This document shows, one piece after another, positions 16,309-27,076 of a DNA stretch of 64,000 nt. The stretch is from GCA-2746795 sp963747345 (GTDB lineage: Bacteria; Chloroflexota; Anaerolineae; Promineifilales; Promineifilaceae). Each line of letters opens with the position of its first letter. Positions within the stretch are counted from its first letter, which is position 1. Below the pieces are notes generated by a model. That model was not told the DNA's origin. It ran no database searches and worked only from the letters and a program-made list of their open reading frames with translations. The stretch is taken from the NCBI GenBank assembly GCA_963747345.1, contig CAVVFA010000037.1, positions 62,001 to 126,000 on the forward strand. The letters run 5' to 3'. The position numbers and the translations under genes are program-made.

Positions 16309-17240
16309 CTATTGGGTCGGTGTTGGGAGCGCAGGAATTACAGTCGCACGCGGCACAATCGTTTCTGCACCTTCCGGAATCTCAATGGCCTCGCCAATAA
16401 CCCACCCTGGCTCCCCATTCACACAACAAATTTGCCACCAGCTACTATCTGATATGCGCCCCGTCAATTCAACTTGTTCACCTTCCGCAATCGTTCCTAG
16501 CAGTTCATAAGCAATACCTGGGCCTGAACGTACATTTAGATTGGGCACAGCAACGACGGCTTTTAAAAGGGGAACGGCCGTTTCCGTAGGCCGTATCGGT
16601 GTAAATGTGGCCACAAGCGTGGCCACAAGCGTGGCAGAAGGCTTCATGGTGGCGGTCGGCTGGGGGGTGGCGGTATTTGTGGGGACGGGGGTGGCACTGG
16701 CAACGGCCGTTTTCGTAGGTATAGTCGTCGGTGATTCCACAACAGGTAGGCGTTAAAGTTGGTGTTTTCGAGGGGGCAGCCACCACAATCGGCATAGCTG
16801 CTTCTGGATTTGACTCAACTGGGGTAGGGAAACGGCCGTTTCCCCAAACAAACAGTGCGCCAACCATCAAGCCGAGTAAAACCAACCCACTAATCAGCCA
16901 AAGCCACCGCTTTTTTGAAGACTGACTTCACCGGCTCGTGATAAGCCAATGCTGCGGGTAATACGTCCCATTCGGGTCTGCGAAAAACAGGACACAGCTT
17001 ATGCGTCGAAACCAAGCAATACGCTTGTTGATGGGTTAAGTCCACCGCTTCAGCCGGCTCCGCTCGATGGCAAAAAGCGGCCGGTGATGCATAAAGCAGC
17101 CGCGTGCCAGCATCATCTTCAAGGCCAATAAACGGACAAGCCTCATTCACTGAAGTTTTAGGTGGCAGCTTAAAGTCAGAAGGTGTCTGAATCACCTTCT
17201 TCGAGCTGCCGTTTGTTCGATCCTGTGGTGTAATCGTCAT
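16309..17240 (-). CDS. Cys-rich N-domain - TM - SH3b protein (two frameshifts)
   Basis: Three frames on the minus strand fit one protein. The first (from 17240) has a Cys/His-rich domain: CPFIGLEDDAGTR, AFCHRAE, HQQAYCLV, HKLCPVF, giving four cysteines that could bind metal or Fe-S. The second begins in KKRWLWLISGLVLLGLMVG, a membrane helix. The third has a Thr/Pro linker and an SH3b domain (NLNVRSGPGIAYELLG, WWQICCVNGEPGWV), which usually binds cell wall outside the cell. One extra A in the A6 run opposite 16911-16916 and one extra base near 16750-16757 separate them. I know the Cys-rich module mainly from Chloroflexota proteins with LysM or SH3b domains. Function unknown. Confidence 0.6.
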
Positions 17241-17356
17241 AGTTTTGCCAAAAAAAACAGTGTACCCCGTCTACATCAAATAGCCAAAAACAACCTCCGT
17301 TCAGGTCTAGCAAAACGGCCGTTTTTACGTTAGACTTTTGCATGGAGAACAATCCC

Positions 17357-19851
17357 ATGCAAAATACCAATGGACAATTCTACTTAGGCCGCATTACCAA
17401 TCCAACAACAGGCGAAACGAGCCAAATCCCACTCCTCTACAATCCCGCAGACCTAACCACCCACGCCGTCGTCGTGGGCATGACCGGCTCTGGGAAAACA
17501 GGCCTCTGCCTGGATTTACTGGAGGAAGCGGCACTCAACAACATCCCGTCATTAATGATCGACCCGAAAGGCGACATCACCAACGCCCTACTCCACTTCC
17601 CCGACTTGCTGCCAGCCGATTTCCAGCCCTGGATCAACGCCGACGAAGCACGACGCAGTGGCAAAACCAGCGAGCAAGCAGCCACAGACACCGCCGACTT
17701 GTGGCGCAATGGCCTCTCAGAATGGGACATCCAGCCCGAACGCATTCAGTCGCTTAAAGAAAGTGTTCAGTTTGCCATCTACACACCCGGTTCCACGGCC
17801 GGTTTCCCGTTAAGCATCCTCGCTTCATTAGCCGCGCCAACCATTCCCTGGGCAGACAACAAAGAATTGCTACGCGAACAAATTTCCGGCACTGTTACCG
17901 CCCTGCTTGGTCTCATTGGTCTCAAAAACATTGATCCGGTGCGCTCGCGGGAACATATTTTACTAGCCAACATCTTCGAGACCGCCTGGAGCCAAGGCAT
18001 AGATCTCGATTTGAGCGAACTGATCATGCAAACGCAGTCACCGCCTTTCGAGAAACTAGGCGTTTTCGACATCGACCGCTTCTTTCCTGAAAAGGATCGC
18101 TTTGAACTGGCGATGCTGCTCAACAATATTCTGGCTTCGCCCGCCTTCCAGGCATGGCTGGAAGGGGAACCGCTGGACATTCAAGCCTTGCTATTCACCC
18201 CCACCGGACAGCCGCGCCACACCATCTTCTACATTGCCCATTTGCCAGAAGCAGAGCGTATGTTTTTTGTGACGCTGCTTTACACGGCCGTGGAGTCATG
18301 GATGCGGGCACAAAGCGGCACCACATCACTGCGAGCGCTCATCTACTTTGATGAGATTTTTGGCTACTTGCCCCCAGTTGAGAATCCACCCTCCAAAGAA
18401 CCCATGCTGCGAATGCTCAAGCAAGCACGCGCATTTGGAGTCGGCATGGTATTGGCTACGCAAAACCCAGTCGATATTGATTACAAGGCACTGTCCAACG
18501 CAGGCACCTGGTTTATCGGCAAACTGGGCACAGACCAGGACAAGCAGCGTTTGTTGGATGGGTTGGCATCTGTGGCAACAGAGGGTCTTAATCGGCAAGA
18601 ATATGATCATTTGATTTCGGCCATTGGCAAGCGGGTGTTTTTGCTGCGAAATGTGCATGAGCCGCAACCAATCCTCTTCCAAACGCGCTGGGCGATGAAT
18701 TACTTGGCAGGGCCTGTCACCCGCGCCCAAATTCCGGCGTTGAATGCATTGGCGGGAGTGGGTGAACCATCAACTGAGAACAGAGAACTGGGAACTATTA
18801 ACGAAGCAGTGCCAGCCCCAATCGTCACCCAGTCGCTTGTTGCTGAATCTTCGGCTTCGGAGTTGCCCAGTGCCACGGAACTATCTGGTTCCACGGAACT
18901 TGCTGAAGTTCCGCCACGCGCCCTGCTGTTCCGGAGCAAATAGCGGAATATTTTTTGCCAGTGGCTGCATCCGGAAAAGCTGAATCAGCGAGCATTGTTT
19001 ATCACCCCGTTTTGTTGGCACAGGCGACTGTGCGTGTTTTAAACCGAAAATATGGACTGGACATGGAATTGACTAAAACGGCCGTTATCCCAGAACCAAA
19101 TGAGCGCGGTGTAATCCAATGGGAGGCGCACGAAACAGCCGCCATCGACCCGCGTGACTTGGATCGTGCACCTGCTAATAAGGCACGCTTTTCAGCCTTG
19201 TCAGGCGCTTTAACCGACAGTAAAACCATCAATGCGCTCGAAAAAGATTTTGTTGATTGGGTTTTTCACGAAACAGAAATCCCCGTCAAAGCCAATGAGA
19301 CCCTCCAAGTTTACGCAGGGCCAGATGTTGACGAAACCACCTTCCTAAAAATGTGTACAGAAGCCGCCGACGCAGAAAAAGAAGTCGAACTCGACAAAGT
19401 TGAAGCGCTTTACGAGAAGAAAATCGAAAGCATCGAAACAAAACTCGAACGCGAAGAGCGTGAACTTCAAGAAGACGAAGCAGACCTCGCCCGCCGCAAG
19501 CAAGAAGAAATGGCAACCCATGCTGAAACCTTCCTCAGCTTATTTAGCCGTCGCAAAAAATCAGTTTCATCCTCAATGACCAAGCGGCGCATGACTGGCC
19601 AAGCACAAGAGGATGTGGAAGAATCGATTGAAGCCATTGCCGCTTTCAGAGAAGACCTGGATGAACTGGCTCGTGACATGCAGGCAGCATTACAAGCTGT
19701 CGAGGATAAATGGGCCACTATCAGCACCGATACCGCCACAATCATCGTCACCCCTTATAAAAAAGACATCAATCCTGAGATGTTCGGCGTTGCCTGGAAA
19801 CCGTACTATCTAGTGAAAGAAGGCGACCAGTACAAGGAATTCCCAACTTGA
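17357..19851 (+). CDS. HerA-like P-loop ATPase with C-terminal coiled coil (one frameshift)
   Basis: A roughly 830-residue ATPase of the HerA/FtsK class (DUF853-like), which moves or clamps DNA. Walker A is VVVGMTGSGKTG near residue 42, Walker B is ALIYFDEIFG, and VLATQNPVDIDYKAL is a typical sensor segment. The tail has a highly charged Glu/Lys/Arg coiled coil (19380-19560) and ends with a TPYKKDINPEMFGVAWKPYY segment. A missing C in the CCC near 18922 splits it; restoring one C joins EVPPRAP to PEQIAEYFLPV. I prefer the ATG at 17357 because GGAGAA precedes it; the ATG at 17342 has no Shine-Dalgarno. HerA partners usually include NurA, which is not seen here. Confidence 0.7.
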
Positions 19852-19879
19852 TGCGCAGTTCACCTAACAGGAGCGTTCT

Positions 19880-20536
19880 ATGAAAATTGCCTTAATTTCT
19901 GATATTCATGGCAACCACACCGCACTGACTGCAGTTCTCGCAGACTTGGAAAAGCAGCAGCCTGATGCACTTATCTGCCTGGGTGATATAGCCACTATTG
20001 GCCCCCAACCAAAAGAAGTGCTGGCAAGATTACAATCCCTAGACTGCATCTTCATTCAAGGAAATCACGATGCGGCTATGTTGAATCCACAAGAAGCAGC
20101 GGCACTCAGCATTCATCCCGCCTTGTTACCTAATTTAGCGTGGGCAATCACCCAACTTGAACCACAGGATGTGGCGTTTCTGGAGAGTTTTCAAGCAAAT
20201 TATGAGATGAATTTGGATGCAGACAAGAAACTGTTCTGCTTTCATGCTTCCCCGGTTAACAATATCGACATTATCTTAGCCACGACCCCAGAAGCGATAC
20301 TAGATGAATTGTTAGCATCCACAAATGCTGATGTGCTGGCTGGCGGACATACCCATATTCAAATGCTACGAAAGTATAACGGCCGTTTACTCATCAATCC
20401 AGGCAGCGTTGGCACCAGTTTCGTCACCCCGCCACCTATCAACACACCCACCTTGTCGCCATGGGTAGAATATGCAATCGTTGACTGTGGAAATGGGGCA
20501 GTCACCATCAATTTCCACCGGCTCCCATGGATGTAG
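19880..20536 (+). CDS. Calcineurin-like metallophosphoesterase (YfcE/MJ0936 type)
   Basis: A 218-residue single-domain phosphodiesterase/phosphatase. The metal ligands stand in order: SDIHGNHTAL (D-x-H), CLGDIATIGP (GD), IQGNHDAA (GNHD), CFHASP, GGHTHIQ (GH-x-H) and a final NPGSVG. Its small size and SDIHGN start match the MJ0936/YfcE branch, which hydrolyses phosphodiesters. GGAG lies 6-9 bases ahead of the ATG and the gene follows the HerA-like ATPase by 28 bp, so the two may be co-transcribed. The natural substrate is unknown. Confidence 0.85.
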   Translation: MKIALISDIHGNHTALTAVLADLEKQQPDALICLGDIATIGPQPKEVLARLQSLDCIFIQGNHDAAMLNPQEAAALSIHPALLPNLAWAITQLEPQDVAFLESFQANYEMNLDADKKLFCFHASPVNNIDIILATTPEAILDELLASTNADVLAGGHTHIQMLRKYNGRLLINPGSVGTSFVTPPPINTPTLSPWVEYAIVDCGNGAVTINFHRLPWM

Positions 20537-20649
20537 ACGCTCTTGTTTGATGCCGTGCGACGCCAGTAGTATGCCCAACAAAGAATGGTGGCTAGAACAA
20601 TACCAACCCTAATAACCAGCTTATCCGCAACAACACACATCAAATTAAA

Positions 20650-20703
20650 GAGATTAGAGATTGGAGATTAGCGACCAGTCGCTAATCTCCCATCTCTAAT
20701 CTC
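20650..20703. terminator. GAGATTRG word-repeat hairpin, 26-bp arms
   Basis: Arms at 20650-20675 and 20678-20703 match with a single mismatch. Each is made of the word GAGATTAG or GAGATTGG in tandem. It lies between convergent genes (phosphoesterase and trpB) and is followed on the minus side by A-runs directly next to the trpB stop, so it likely ends both transcripts. Confidence 0.7.
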
Positions 20704-20708
20704 AATTT

Positions 20709-21917
20709 TTACAAGTCTAGCGCACTCATCACCGTGTTCAGGTCTTTATCTCCCCGTCCACTTAAATTCACCAAAATGATTTGATCCGGCCGCATCGTAG
20801 GAGCTAATTTAATCGCCTCAGCCATTGCATGAGACGATTCGAGTGCCGGAATAATACCTTCCATTTTGCACAAGGTCTGGAACGCTGCCAGCGCTTCTTC
20901 GTCGGTAGCGTAGGTGTAACCAGCCCGTTCCTGGTCGCGCAGCAACGCATGTTCTGGCCCCACACTCGGGTAATCCAGCCCGGCGCTAATGCTGTGCGTC
21001 TCCATAATCTGGCCATCCGGCGTTTGCATGACATAGCTTTTGGTGCCATGCAACACGCCAATGCGGGAAATATCCAAGTCAGCAAAACGGGCGGCATGTT
21101 TACCACTGGCAATGCCTTCGCCACCAGCTTCCACGCCAATGAGATCCACGCTTTCATCGTCACGGAAGGCATGGAAAATGCCCATGGCGTTACTGCCGCC
21201 ACCCACACAGGCGACAATTGTATCGGGTAATCGGCCAACTTCTTTCAACATTTGCTCCCGGGCTTCAATCCCAATCACGCTCTGGAAATCGCGCACCATC
21301 ATCGGGTACGGATGCGGCCCCAGCACAGAGCCAAGCAGGTAATGCGTGGTATCTACGTTCGTCACCCAATCACGGATAGCTTCATTGATGGCGTCTTTGA
21401 GCGTTTTGCTGCCGCTTTCTACTGGCACCACTTCCGCGCCCAATAGTTTCATGCGGTAGACATTCGGCTGTTGGCGAGCGATGTCTACACTGCCCATATA
21501 GACAATACATTCCAACCCCAACAGCGCACAAGCCGTCGCCGAACCCACACCATGTTGTCCCGCGCCCGTTTCGGCCACAATACGCTGTTTACCCATGCGC
21601 TGTGCCAGCAGTGCCTGACCCAGAGCGTTGTTGATTTTATGCGCACCGGTATGGTTCAGGTCTTCACGCTTGAGGTAGATTTGCGCCCCGCCCAGCGCAT
21701 TACTGAGCCGTTTGGCATGGCTGATGGGAGAGGGCCGCCCCACGTAGCTCTTGAGCAAATAGTTTAACTCGGCGCTAAATGCCGGGTCGTTTCGGGCTTC
21801 GTCATAGGCCTGAATGAGTTCTTCGATGGCAGGCATGAGGGTTTCCGGCACAAATTGACCGCCATACGGGCCAAATTTTCCATGTTCGTCAGGAACTGAA
21901 GTTTTGTTTTGGGGCAT
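20709..21917 (-). CDS. trpB: Tryptophan synthase beta chain
   Basis: A 402-residue PLP enzyme that joins indole and serine to give tryptophan. It has the family start GKFGPYGGQFVPETLMPA, the PLP lysine in HTGAHKINNA (Lys94), ETGAGQHGVGSATA, the phosphate loop VGGGSNAMG and the final LSGRGDKDL. The length is normal and no frameshift is seen. No trpA follows on this strand within the window, so the partner must be elsewhere or this copy works alone. GAAGGAT is placed just before the ATG. The stop codon abuts the word-repeat hairpin (TAA, then AAATTGAGATTAG). Confidence 0.96.
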   Translation of the reverse strand: MPQNKTSVPDEHGKFGPYGGQFVPETLMPAIEELIQAYDEARNDPAFSAELNYLLKSYVGRPSPISHAKRLSNALGGAQIYLKREDLNHTGAHKINNALGQALLAQRMGKQRIVAETGAGQHGVGSATACALLGLECIVYMGSVDIARQQPNVYRMKLLGAEVVPVESGSKTLKDAINEAIRDWVTNVDTTHYLLGSVLGPHPYPMMVRDFQSVIGIEAREQMLKEVGRLPDTIVACVGGGSNAMGIFHAFRDDESVDLIGVEAGGEGIASGKHAARFADLDISRIGVLHGTKSYVMQTPDGQIMETHSISAGLDYPSVGPEHALLRDQERAGYTYATDEEALAAFQTLCKMEGIIPALESSHAMAEAIKLAPTMRPDQIILVNLSGRGDKDLNTVMSALDL

Positions 21918-22025
21918 AAGTTTATCCTTCGTCGATGAAGTTTGGATTTTTGTGTTAGGAGGGGAATTGTATCATCTTGTGTCTGATGATTGAAATCATG
22001 GCATGGTTAAAAAGCTTTACAATTT

Positions 22026-22081
22026 GTAGCCGCGGCATCCTTGCCGCACAGGTGTAAACGCGGCAAGGATGCCGCGACTAC
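22026..22081. repeat. 22-bp arm palindrome between nudC and trpB
   Basis: Arms at 22026-22047 and 22060-22081 pair with one mismatch; the core is CGCGGCATCCTTGCCGC. A shorter version is at 16202-16229. It follows the nudC stop and precedes the trpB promoter region on the minus strand, so it may act as a terminator, although no T-run follows. Confidence 0.65.
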
Positions 22082-22093
22082 TGTAAGGATGGA

Positions 22094-22962
22094 TTAGTTT
22101 GCGCCTTCCGCTTTTTTAAAGTCTTCAATCAAATGATTTGCAATGCTCATCGGCGGGGGATAAGCGGGCAAATTATCTGCCCGGAACCAGTGGGCATCCA
22201 CCAATTCCGCTTCCTCAATGACAATGTCGCCGCCAGCATATTCCGCCGTAAACGCCACCATGAGCGAATTGGGAAACGGCCAGGGCTGGCTGCCAAAATA
22301 GCGGATATTTTTCACTTCCAGGCTCAACCTCTTCCCGGATTTCCCGGCGCACACACGTTTCTAGCGTTTCCCCAGGTTCCACAAACCCCGCCAACACACT
22401 GTACATCGGCAATGCAAAACGTTTGTTTCGTGCCAGTAAAATTTCACGGCCGTTTTCCCCTTCCCGCGTCACCTGCACAATCACAGCCGGAGACAGTCTC
22501 GGATAGCTGGTATGGTGGCAATGAGGACATTGCTTCACGCGCTCTTGAGGCTGTAAACGTCGCCGTCCCGCAGCGACCACAAAATTGATGCGTCCGATTC
22601 CAGTCAACCAACTGTACCGCCCGCCCTGCCAACCAGAGGTCGGCTTCATCCAAACGGCCGAATAACTGACGCAAATTTAAAAGCGCCATATCAGCCGGTA
22701 ACGTGGATTCATCATTTTCCGCCACCAACTCGCCAGTATAACAATGCACGGGCCTATCATTCTGGAGATAGCCAAAATATTGCTGGTCTACCACTCGATA
22801 CTCACCCAAATCCAACGAGGCTGGACTAACAACATGCGGCAAACTCGCCTGCCCCTGATCATCCAGGAAAACAAGCAAATTAAATTGGTGGAATAAAAAC
22901 CAAATAGCAGGCACAGCACGATTATCAGGCGGGGTGATGGCCGGTACAAAATTCTCGTTCAT
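22094..22962 (-). CDS. nudC: NADH pyrophosphatase, Nudix family (two frameshifts)
   Basis: Hydrolyses NADH or NAD-capped RNA 5' ends to NMN(H) and AMP. Read across three frames, the protein has an N-terminal domain, a four-cysteine zinc site (HQFCGRCGT, then KQCPHCHH), the Nudix box (GFVEPGETLET, then RREIREE) and the diagnostic NudC element SQPWPFPNSLM. One extra T near 22555 and one extra G near 22327 break the frame; removing them restores about 288 residues. With this many intact motifs in order, recent decay or sequencing error is more likely than old loss. An OB-like protein gene lies immediately upstream (12 bp). Confidence 0.85.
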
Positions 22963-22974
22963 TGATGACTCTCT

Positions 22975-23947
22975 TTACGAATAAGGGTCTACAGTAGGTA
23001 CAGGTGTGCCAAGGCCAGGATATCCTGGCACAGTGGGAGCAGGTGTTTGCGTGATTAAGCCAGGAACCGTCGCCGCAGACCCCACTGTCGGTGTTGCGGT
23101 GGGATCCGTTCCACCTCCGATCGGATCGCTTTCTGTGGCGGTAGCGCCAGGAAAAGGTGTCGCCGATGGCGTTAAGCCGGGGAATCGTGTGGTCGTGGGC
23201 AATCCCGGATCGAGAGTAGACGTAGGCAACAAAGTAGCGGGTGCGGGTTGTGTGCCATCGGGGAAAATTGTGCCGGGGGGCAAGGGCGTAATACCAATGC
23301 CTGGTTGACTGGTAACGGCCGTTCCCGGCATCCCGGAAGCAAGTGGCGTAATCTCAAAACCCGTGCCTGTCCCCAACAAAACTTGAATCGTGGCAAACGG
23401 CACACCATCCATCAAAGGCAGCGGATTGGGCGAAATAATGCGTTCCACCTGCAAATACCAGGCCTGACCATCACCTGGCTCCTTGCCACAGCCCAACGGC
23501 CCATCATACTGCCGCCAAATGCCTTCCACCGTCATCGTCAGACCATCGGGCAGCCGTTTGAGCACTTCTTCATAACCCCAGCGCATACAGTTGCAAATCT
23601 TCCGCAATCAGTCCCCAGGTAAACGCAGGCCCTGAGTACAAACGACACTCCTTTTCGGGAATCGTCACCTTGTCGCCCGTAACCCGAATACGTTGATTTC
23701 GATAGGTATCAGGAGCACTGTTCAACTCAGCAAATGAAAGCACCACCACATCCCCGCCGCCGCCCATTCCTGCAGGGGTTCGCGTGAAACGATAAGGCTT
23801 TAATCCCCGACTGTTATCTCGACTGCCACAGGAAGCGGCCAGCGCCAGAATGAGCAAAATCAAGCCAAGCAAAACAATCCCCGGCACCAAATAGCGGAGC
23901 CTGGGATCAGATCGCCAGGTTATTGTTTGTTCTGTCTCTTCGCTCAT
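22975..23947 (-). CDS. Membrane-anchored OB-like protein with Pro/Thr-rich tail (one frameshift)
   Basis: The N-terminus has one membrane helix (LVPGIVLLGLILLILALAAS, about 21-40). Next come beta-strand segments (VVVLSFAELNSAP, RNQRIRVTGDKV, LTMTVEGIWRQYDG, WYLQVERII) that resemble an OB fold outside the membrane. The tail is long and rich in Pro, Thr and Gly, as in wall-spanning linkers. An extra base near 23583 separates the two halves; without it QLYA runs into WGYEEVLKRLPDG. I do not recognise a named family. It is transcribed towards nudC and lies in the same direction as the downstream genes. Confidence 0.55.
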
Positions 23948-23961
23948 TCAATTCCATAACA

Positions 23962-24055
23962 AGACCCGACAGGTTTCAAAAGGCATCGGTCTAAAAACAC
24001 ACAGATAATTGCAATTATTCCAAATTTCCAGTGCGTTCATAAACCTGTCAGGTCT
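23962..24055. repeat. Inverted repeat AGACCCGACAGGTTT / AAACCTGTCAGGTCT
   Basis: Fifteen-base arms (23962-23976 and 24041-24055, one mismatch) with a 64-base AT-rich loop, between the BatA-like gene and the OB-like gene. No tail of T on either strand, so it looks like a dispersed palindrome rather than a terminator. Confidence 0.55.
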
Positions 24056-24065
24056 ATAAGTCTAG

Positions 24066-25954
24066 CTAATTCTTTCGTAAATTAAACTTCGGCAGTCTCG
24101 TGCCACGATGGTAAACCCACCATTCTACCGCCAAGACAAGCAGTCCAATCACCAGCAGCCAGAACCACAATTCTCGCTGCCCCACATCACCGGCTGTTTC
24201 CACCTCAACCGTCACCTGTCCGATATTTAAAGATGCGCGCTGGCGCAATTGCTGACTCCATCGGGCTGAATAAGTTAACGGCAAAACTGCCCGCCGACTG
24301 CGTGCCGTTCATCGTCACGCAAACTAACATGATACAGTCCCAACTGGTCTGTTTCCGGGAAGGTGATGGCGTCCTCCCCGACCTCAGTTGTCCACATTGT
24401 GCCATCTGGTTTTTCCACGAGAACGGCCGTTGTCGCCGCTGCTGGTGAAATGGGAACCAAATCACCGGGCTGTAAGCCCACAGGCGCATCAAACGCCCGA
24501 CCAGGACTTAACCAGCTCGTAATATTAGCCATTAAAACAGGAAATGCAATTTGCAGCGGCAGATCAGAATCCCGCAAATCAAAGGTGAAAACAGCAATCC
24601 GCTGCCCATTTTGTTCACCCGTTAGAATAAGTGGGCCCCCTTGCGCCTCGACTAATGTTTGCGCCCACGGTGCGTCAACACGCTTCGCCTGCCGCACATG
24701 AACATCCCGCCAATCGACAAATTGCAGCAGCGGCGAGTCGGCCAAGCGGATGGCAACCGTATCAGAAAAGAGGCCAGTCACGTTGAGCAAATCACCGGCG
24801 CTGCTGGCGGCGGTGTTTCCGTCGGGGGGATTGATGATGAGCATATCGGCCTGAGGCAGCGGGTCGGGCAGCGGCACTCCATCAAATACGTATAAGTCGA
24901 AATCTTCCTGCGTCAGGTCACTGTCCGGACTGGCTTTGAATGCTTCCACCCCAGGCAGCACGCTAAATACCTGCTCTAAAAACAGATTGCCCTCCGTCAC
25001 CAACAAGGCACGATTGGTAACGCCGCCTTCATGCACGGCATAGGCCACATCGTCCAGAGGCAGATAGTCGTTTTCATGGTCAGAGAGACGGGCTTCGATA
25101 ACGGCTGTATCCTCAGGCAAATCCCAGGTGAGATTGGCGGTGCTGCCCGCCGATACGCTGACGCGGCGGGAATCGTAGAGCGTGCCATCCAGCGTCAGGC
25201 TGAACAGCGCATCCTGGTCGAGCAACTCCCTGATTGGCGACGCTGGCGAACAACTGCGGCCCGATTTCTGTACCACGAGTCGCCAAGGCCGAAATCGCTA
25301 AATTCTCGCCGCTTTCCCCAATGGGCAGAGTAGATGGGAGCCGTGGGCAGCGGCGGCAAATCATCGGGCAGGCCCCCATCAGACACAATGACGACGCGCC
25401 CATCACGGAAGCCTTGCGCCGCGCCAGCCGCCAAGGCCAGAGCCGCTTCCCAATTGGGAGTAGCGGTGGTCGGTTGGGCATCTGCCAAGGCGCGACGCAG
25501 CACCGTTTTGTCGTTAGTGGCAGAAGCAAGCACCGTGGGCGTATGCCCCACATGGATGAGCGTCATTTGGTTACTGCCGCCGAGATCGTTGATGAGGCCG
25601 TTGACTTCTGCTTTTGCGCTTTCAAACCGGCTGGGACGCGGCATCGGTGGCTTGCATGGAGGCGGAGCCATCGAGCAAAACCACGGTGCTGCCGCTGATA
25701 ACAGAGGAGATGGGGAAAAACGGCCGGGCTAACGCCAAGACCAGCGCCGCCAAAATCAGCAGTTGCAAAAGCAGCAGCAGATTACGCCGCAGTTTTTGCC
25801 ACGGGGCGTTGGCTTCGCGGTCACGCAGGAGTTTCTGCCACAGCATGGTGCTGCTCACCATCACTTCTCGCCGTCGCAGCCGCAGCATATACATGAGGAT
25901 GATGGGAACGGCAAGCAACCCCAGGAGGAGAAAAGCAGGTGTTAGAAAAGACAC
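24066..25954 (-). CDS. BatA-like VWA membrane protein (five frameshifts)
   Basis: The N-terminus MSFLTPAFLLLGLLAVPIIL, a VSSTMLWQKLLRD segment, a second membrane helix and the VWA start VVLLDGSASM (MIDAS D-x-S-x-S) are classic for BatA/Aerotolerance-operon proteins. The later parts are spread over other frames: RVVIVSDGGLPDD, NLAISALATRG, LFSLTLDGTLYDSRRV, FAVNLFSPMES and a final membrane helix (WFWLLVIGLLVLAVEWW). Five +1 shifts, near 25637, 25320, 25216, 24297 and 24240, give about 630 residues when removed. It probably works with the MoxR and DUF58 genes at 30-33 kb, from which it is separated by the plus-strand nag operon. Confidence 0.75.
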
Positions 25955-26089
25955 GGCGGCATTGACTGGTGATGGTAATAATCGCTTGAAAGGCGATTGT
26001 TATCTGATATATCAATAAAAGTTGTTATCACAGGGAGAAGCATACACGAGAAAGCGCGGTTTGGGCAATCTCCTTCATTGAAGGTTAAA

Positions 26090-26611
26090 CTACAATCGCC
26101 CCGTCTTTTCCCCCAGTTTTTGTTTGTATGCAATAAAGTTGGGATGCGCTTGTATTTTGGGAAGTAGTTTTCCATGTTTTTCTAAATCTAGCAGAGCAAG
26201 TTCTGGCATTCCTAATTCATCATATAAAAAAGAGCGATCCATATAAACCATAGAAGCATTATCATCCAATTCTATGGCACGATTGTAATCAACCAAGGCA
26301 CCTTGCAAATCTTGGTTACACCATTTTGCTTTGCCACGAAAAACATATGCCTCAAAATTATCTGGATTGGCTGCAATAGCCCGGTTAAATTCAGAAATAG
26401 CCTGAGAATATTGTCCATTCGCCAGCAATTCAAGGCCTCTTTCCACCTCTTTTGAGCCAGGTAAATTGTCTTGAATAATTTTATTTATCTCTAATGCCTG
26501 CTCCTGTGATTTAGTGAAAGTAAAAAGGATTCTCTCATCATTTCTCAGGCGAACAGTGACTGCGATAATGCGTCGAATAATGGTAACGAACTGGTGGTAA
26601 TATTTCGACAT
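26090..26611 (-). CDS. TPR-repeat protein
   Basis: A 173-residue protein with an N-terminal basic/helical section and about three tetratricopeptide repeats: AISEFNRAIAANPDNFEAYVFRG, ALVDYNRAIELDDNASMVYMDRS and a third degenerate unit. Such repeats bind partner proteins. There is no signal peptide. The gene is AT-rich relative to the genes around 24-25 kb, and no clear ribosome-binding site precedes the ATG. Specific role unknown. Confidence 0.6.
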   Translation of the reverse strand: MSKYYHQFVTIIRRIIAVTVRLRNDERILFTFTKSQEQALEINKIIQDNLPGSKEVERGLELLANGQYSQAISEFNRAIAANPDNFEAYVFRGKAKWCNQDLQGALVDYNRAIELDDNASMVYMDRSFLYDELGMPELALLDLEKHGKLLPKIQAHPNFIAYKQKLGEKTGRL

Positions 26612-26782
26612 TTTTGATGCTGTTTAAATGAATGGGTTTGTGTGGGAAGAAGATTGAATGGATTCTTCTTCTGAATTAGCTTGCCTTCAGAAACCCAAAT
26701 TTCCACGGAATTCAGACCGAAATAGCAGCAACTCAAGCCAGAAACACAATAAAGATAAAACTGATCCTAGAACAACATCCAT

Positions 26783-26929
26783 CTACTTCGTTAAATATAA
26801 TGCCGCAGCACCAATCATAAGAATCGTTCCACCAAACACAATCGGAACTACAAAAAAACCAAGGGTTCTAACAATGTCTGGTGGTAAGATTCCTTTATCT
26901 TGATAAATCAGCCTGCTTGTGTCGTCCAT
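26783..26929 (-). CDS. 48-residue single-pass membrane protein
   Basis: A short gene: ATG at 26929, TAG at 26785-26783. The product has a polar N-terminus (MDDTSRLIYQDKGILPPDIV) and one strong hydrophobic helix (about residues 24-46), ending LTK. AGGAAAG sits about seven bases ahead of the ATG, which supports it as a real gene. The PPDIVR stretch just before the helix looks conserved in character. I do not know a family. It lies between the TPR gene and the divergent DUF1269 gene. Confidence 0.5.
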   Translation of the reverse strand: MDDTSRLIYQDKGILPPDIVRTLGFFVVPIVFGGTILMIGAAALYLTK

Positions 26930-27076
26930 AAACTTTCCTGAATTCATTTTTGGCAATTATACCACCCTGCTCCCCAGGTTATGATACAATTAGCGAGTCT
27001 ATACAAGCGTTGTCATAGTGGGTTTCTTTTTTAGAAACGGCCGTTCCAACAAAAATATATTTTCAGGAGAATTTTC

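Noticed and set aside
22094..22962. Three separate small genes
   Set aside because: Together they carry all NudC motifs in the correct order, so they are one gene with two frameshifts.
26658..26903. An 81-codon plus-strand frame
   Set aside because: Ser/Asn/Lys-rich and without a ribosome-binding site; the opposite strand has a better short membrane-protein gene.
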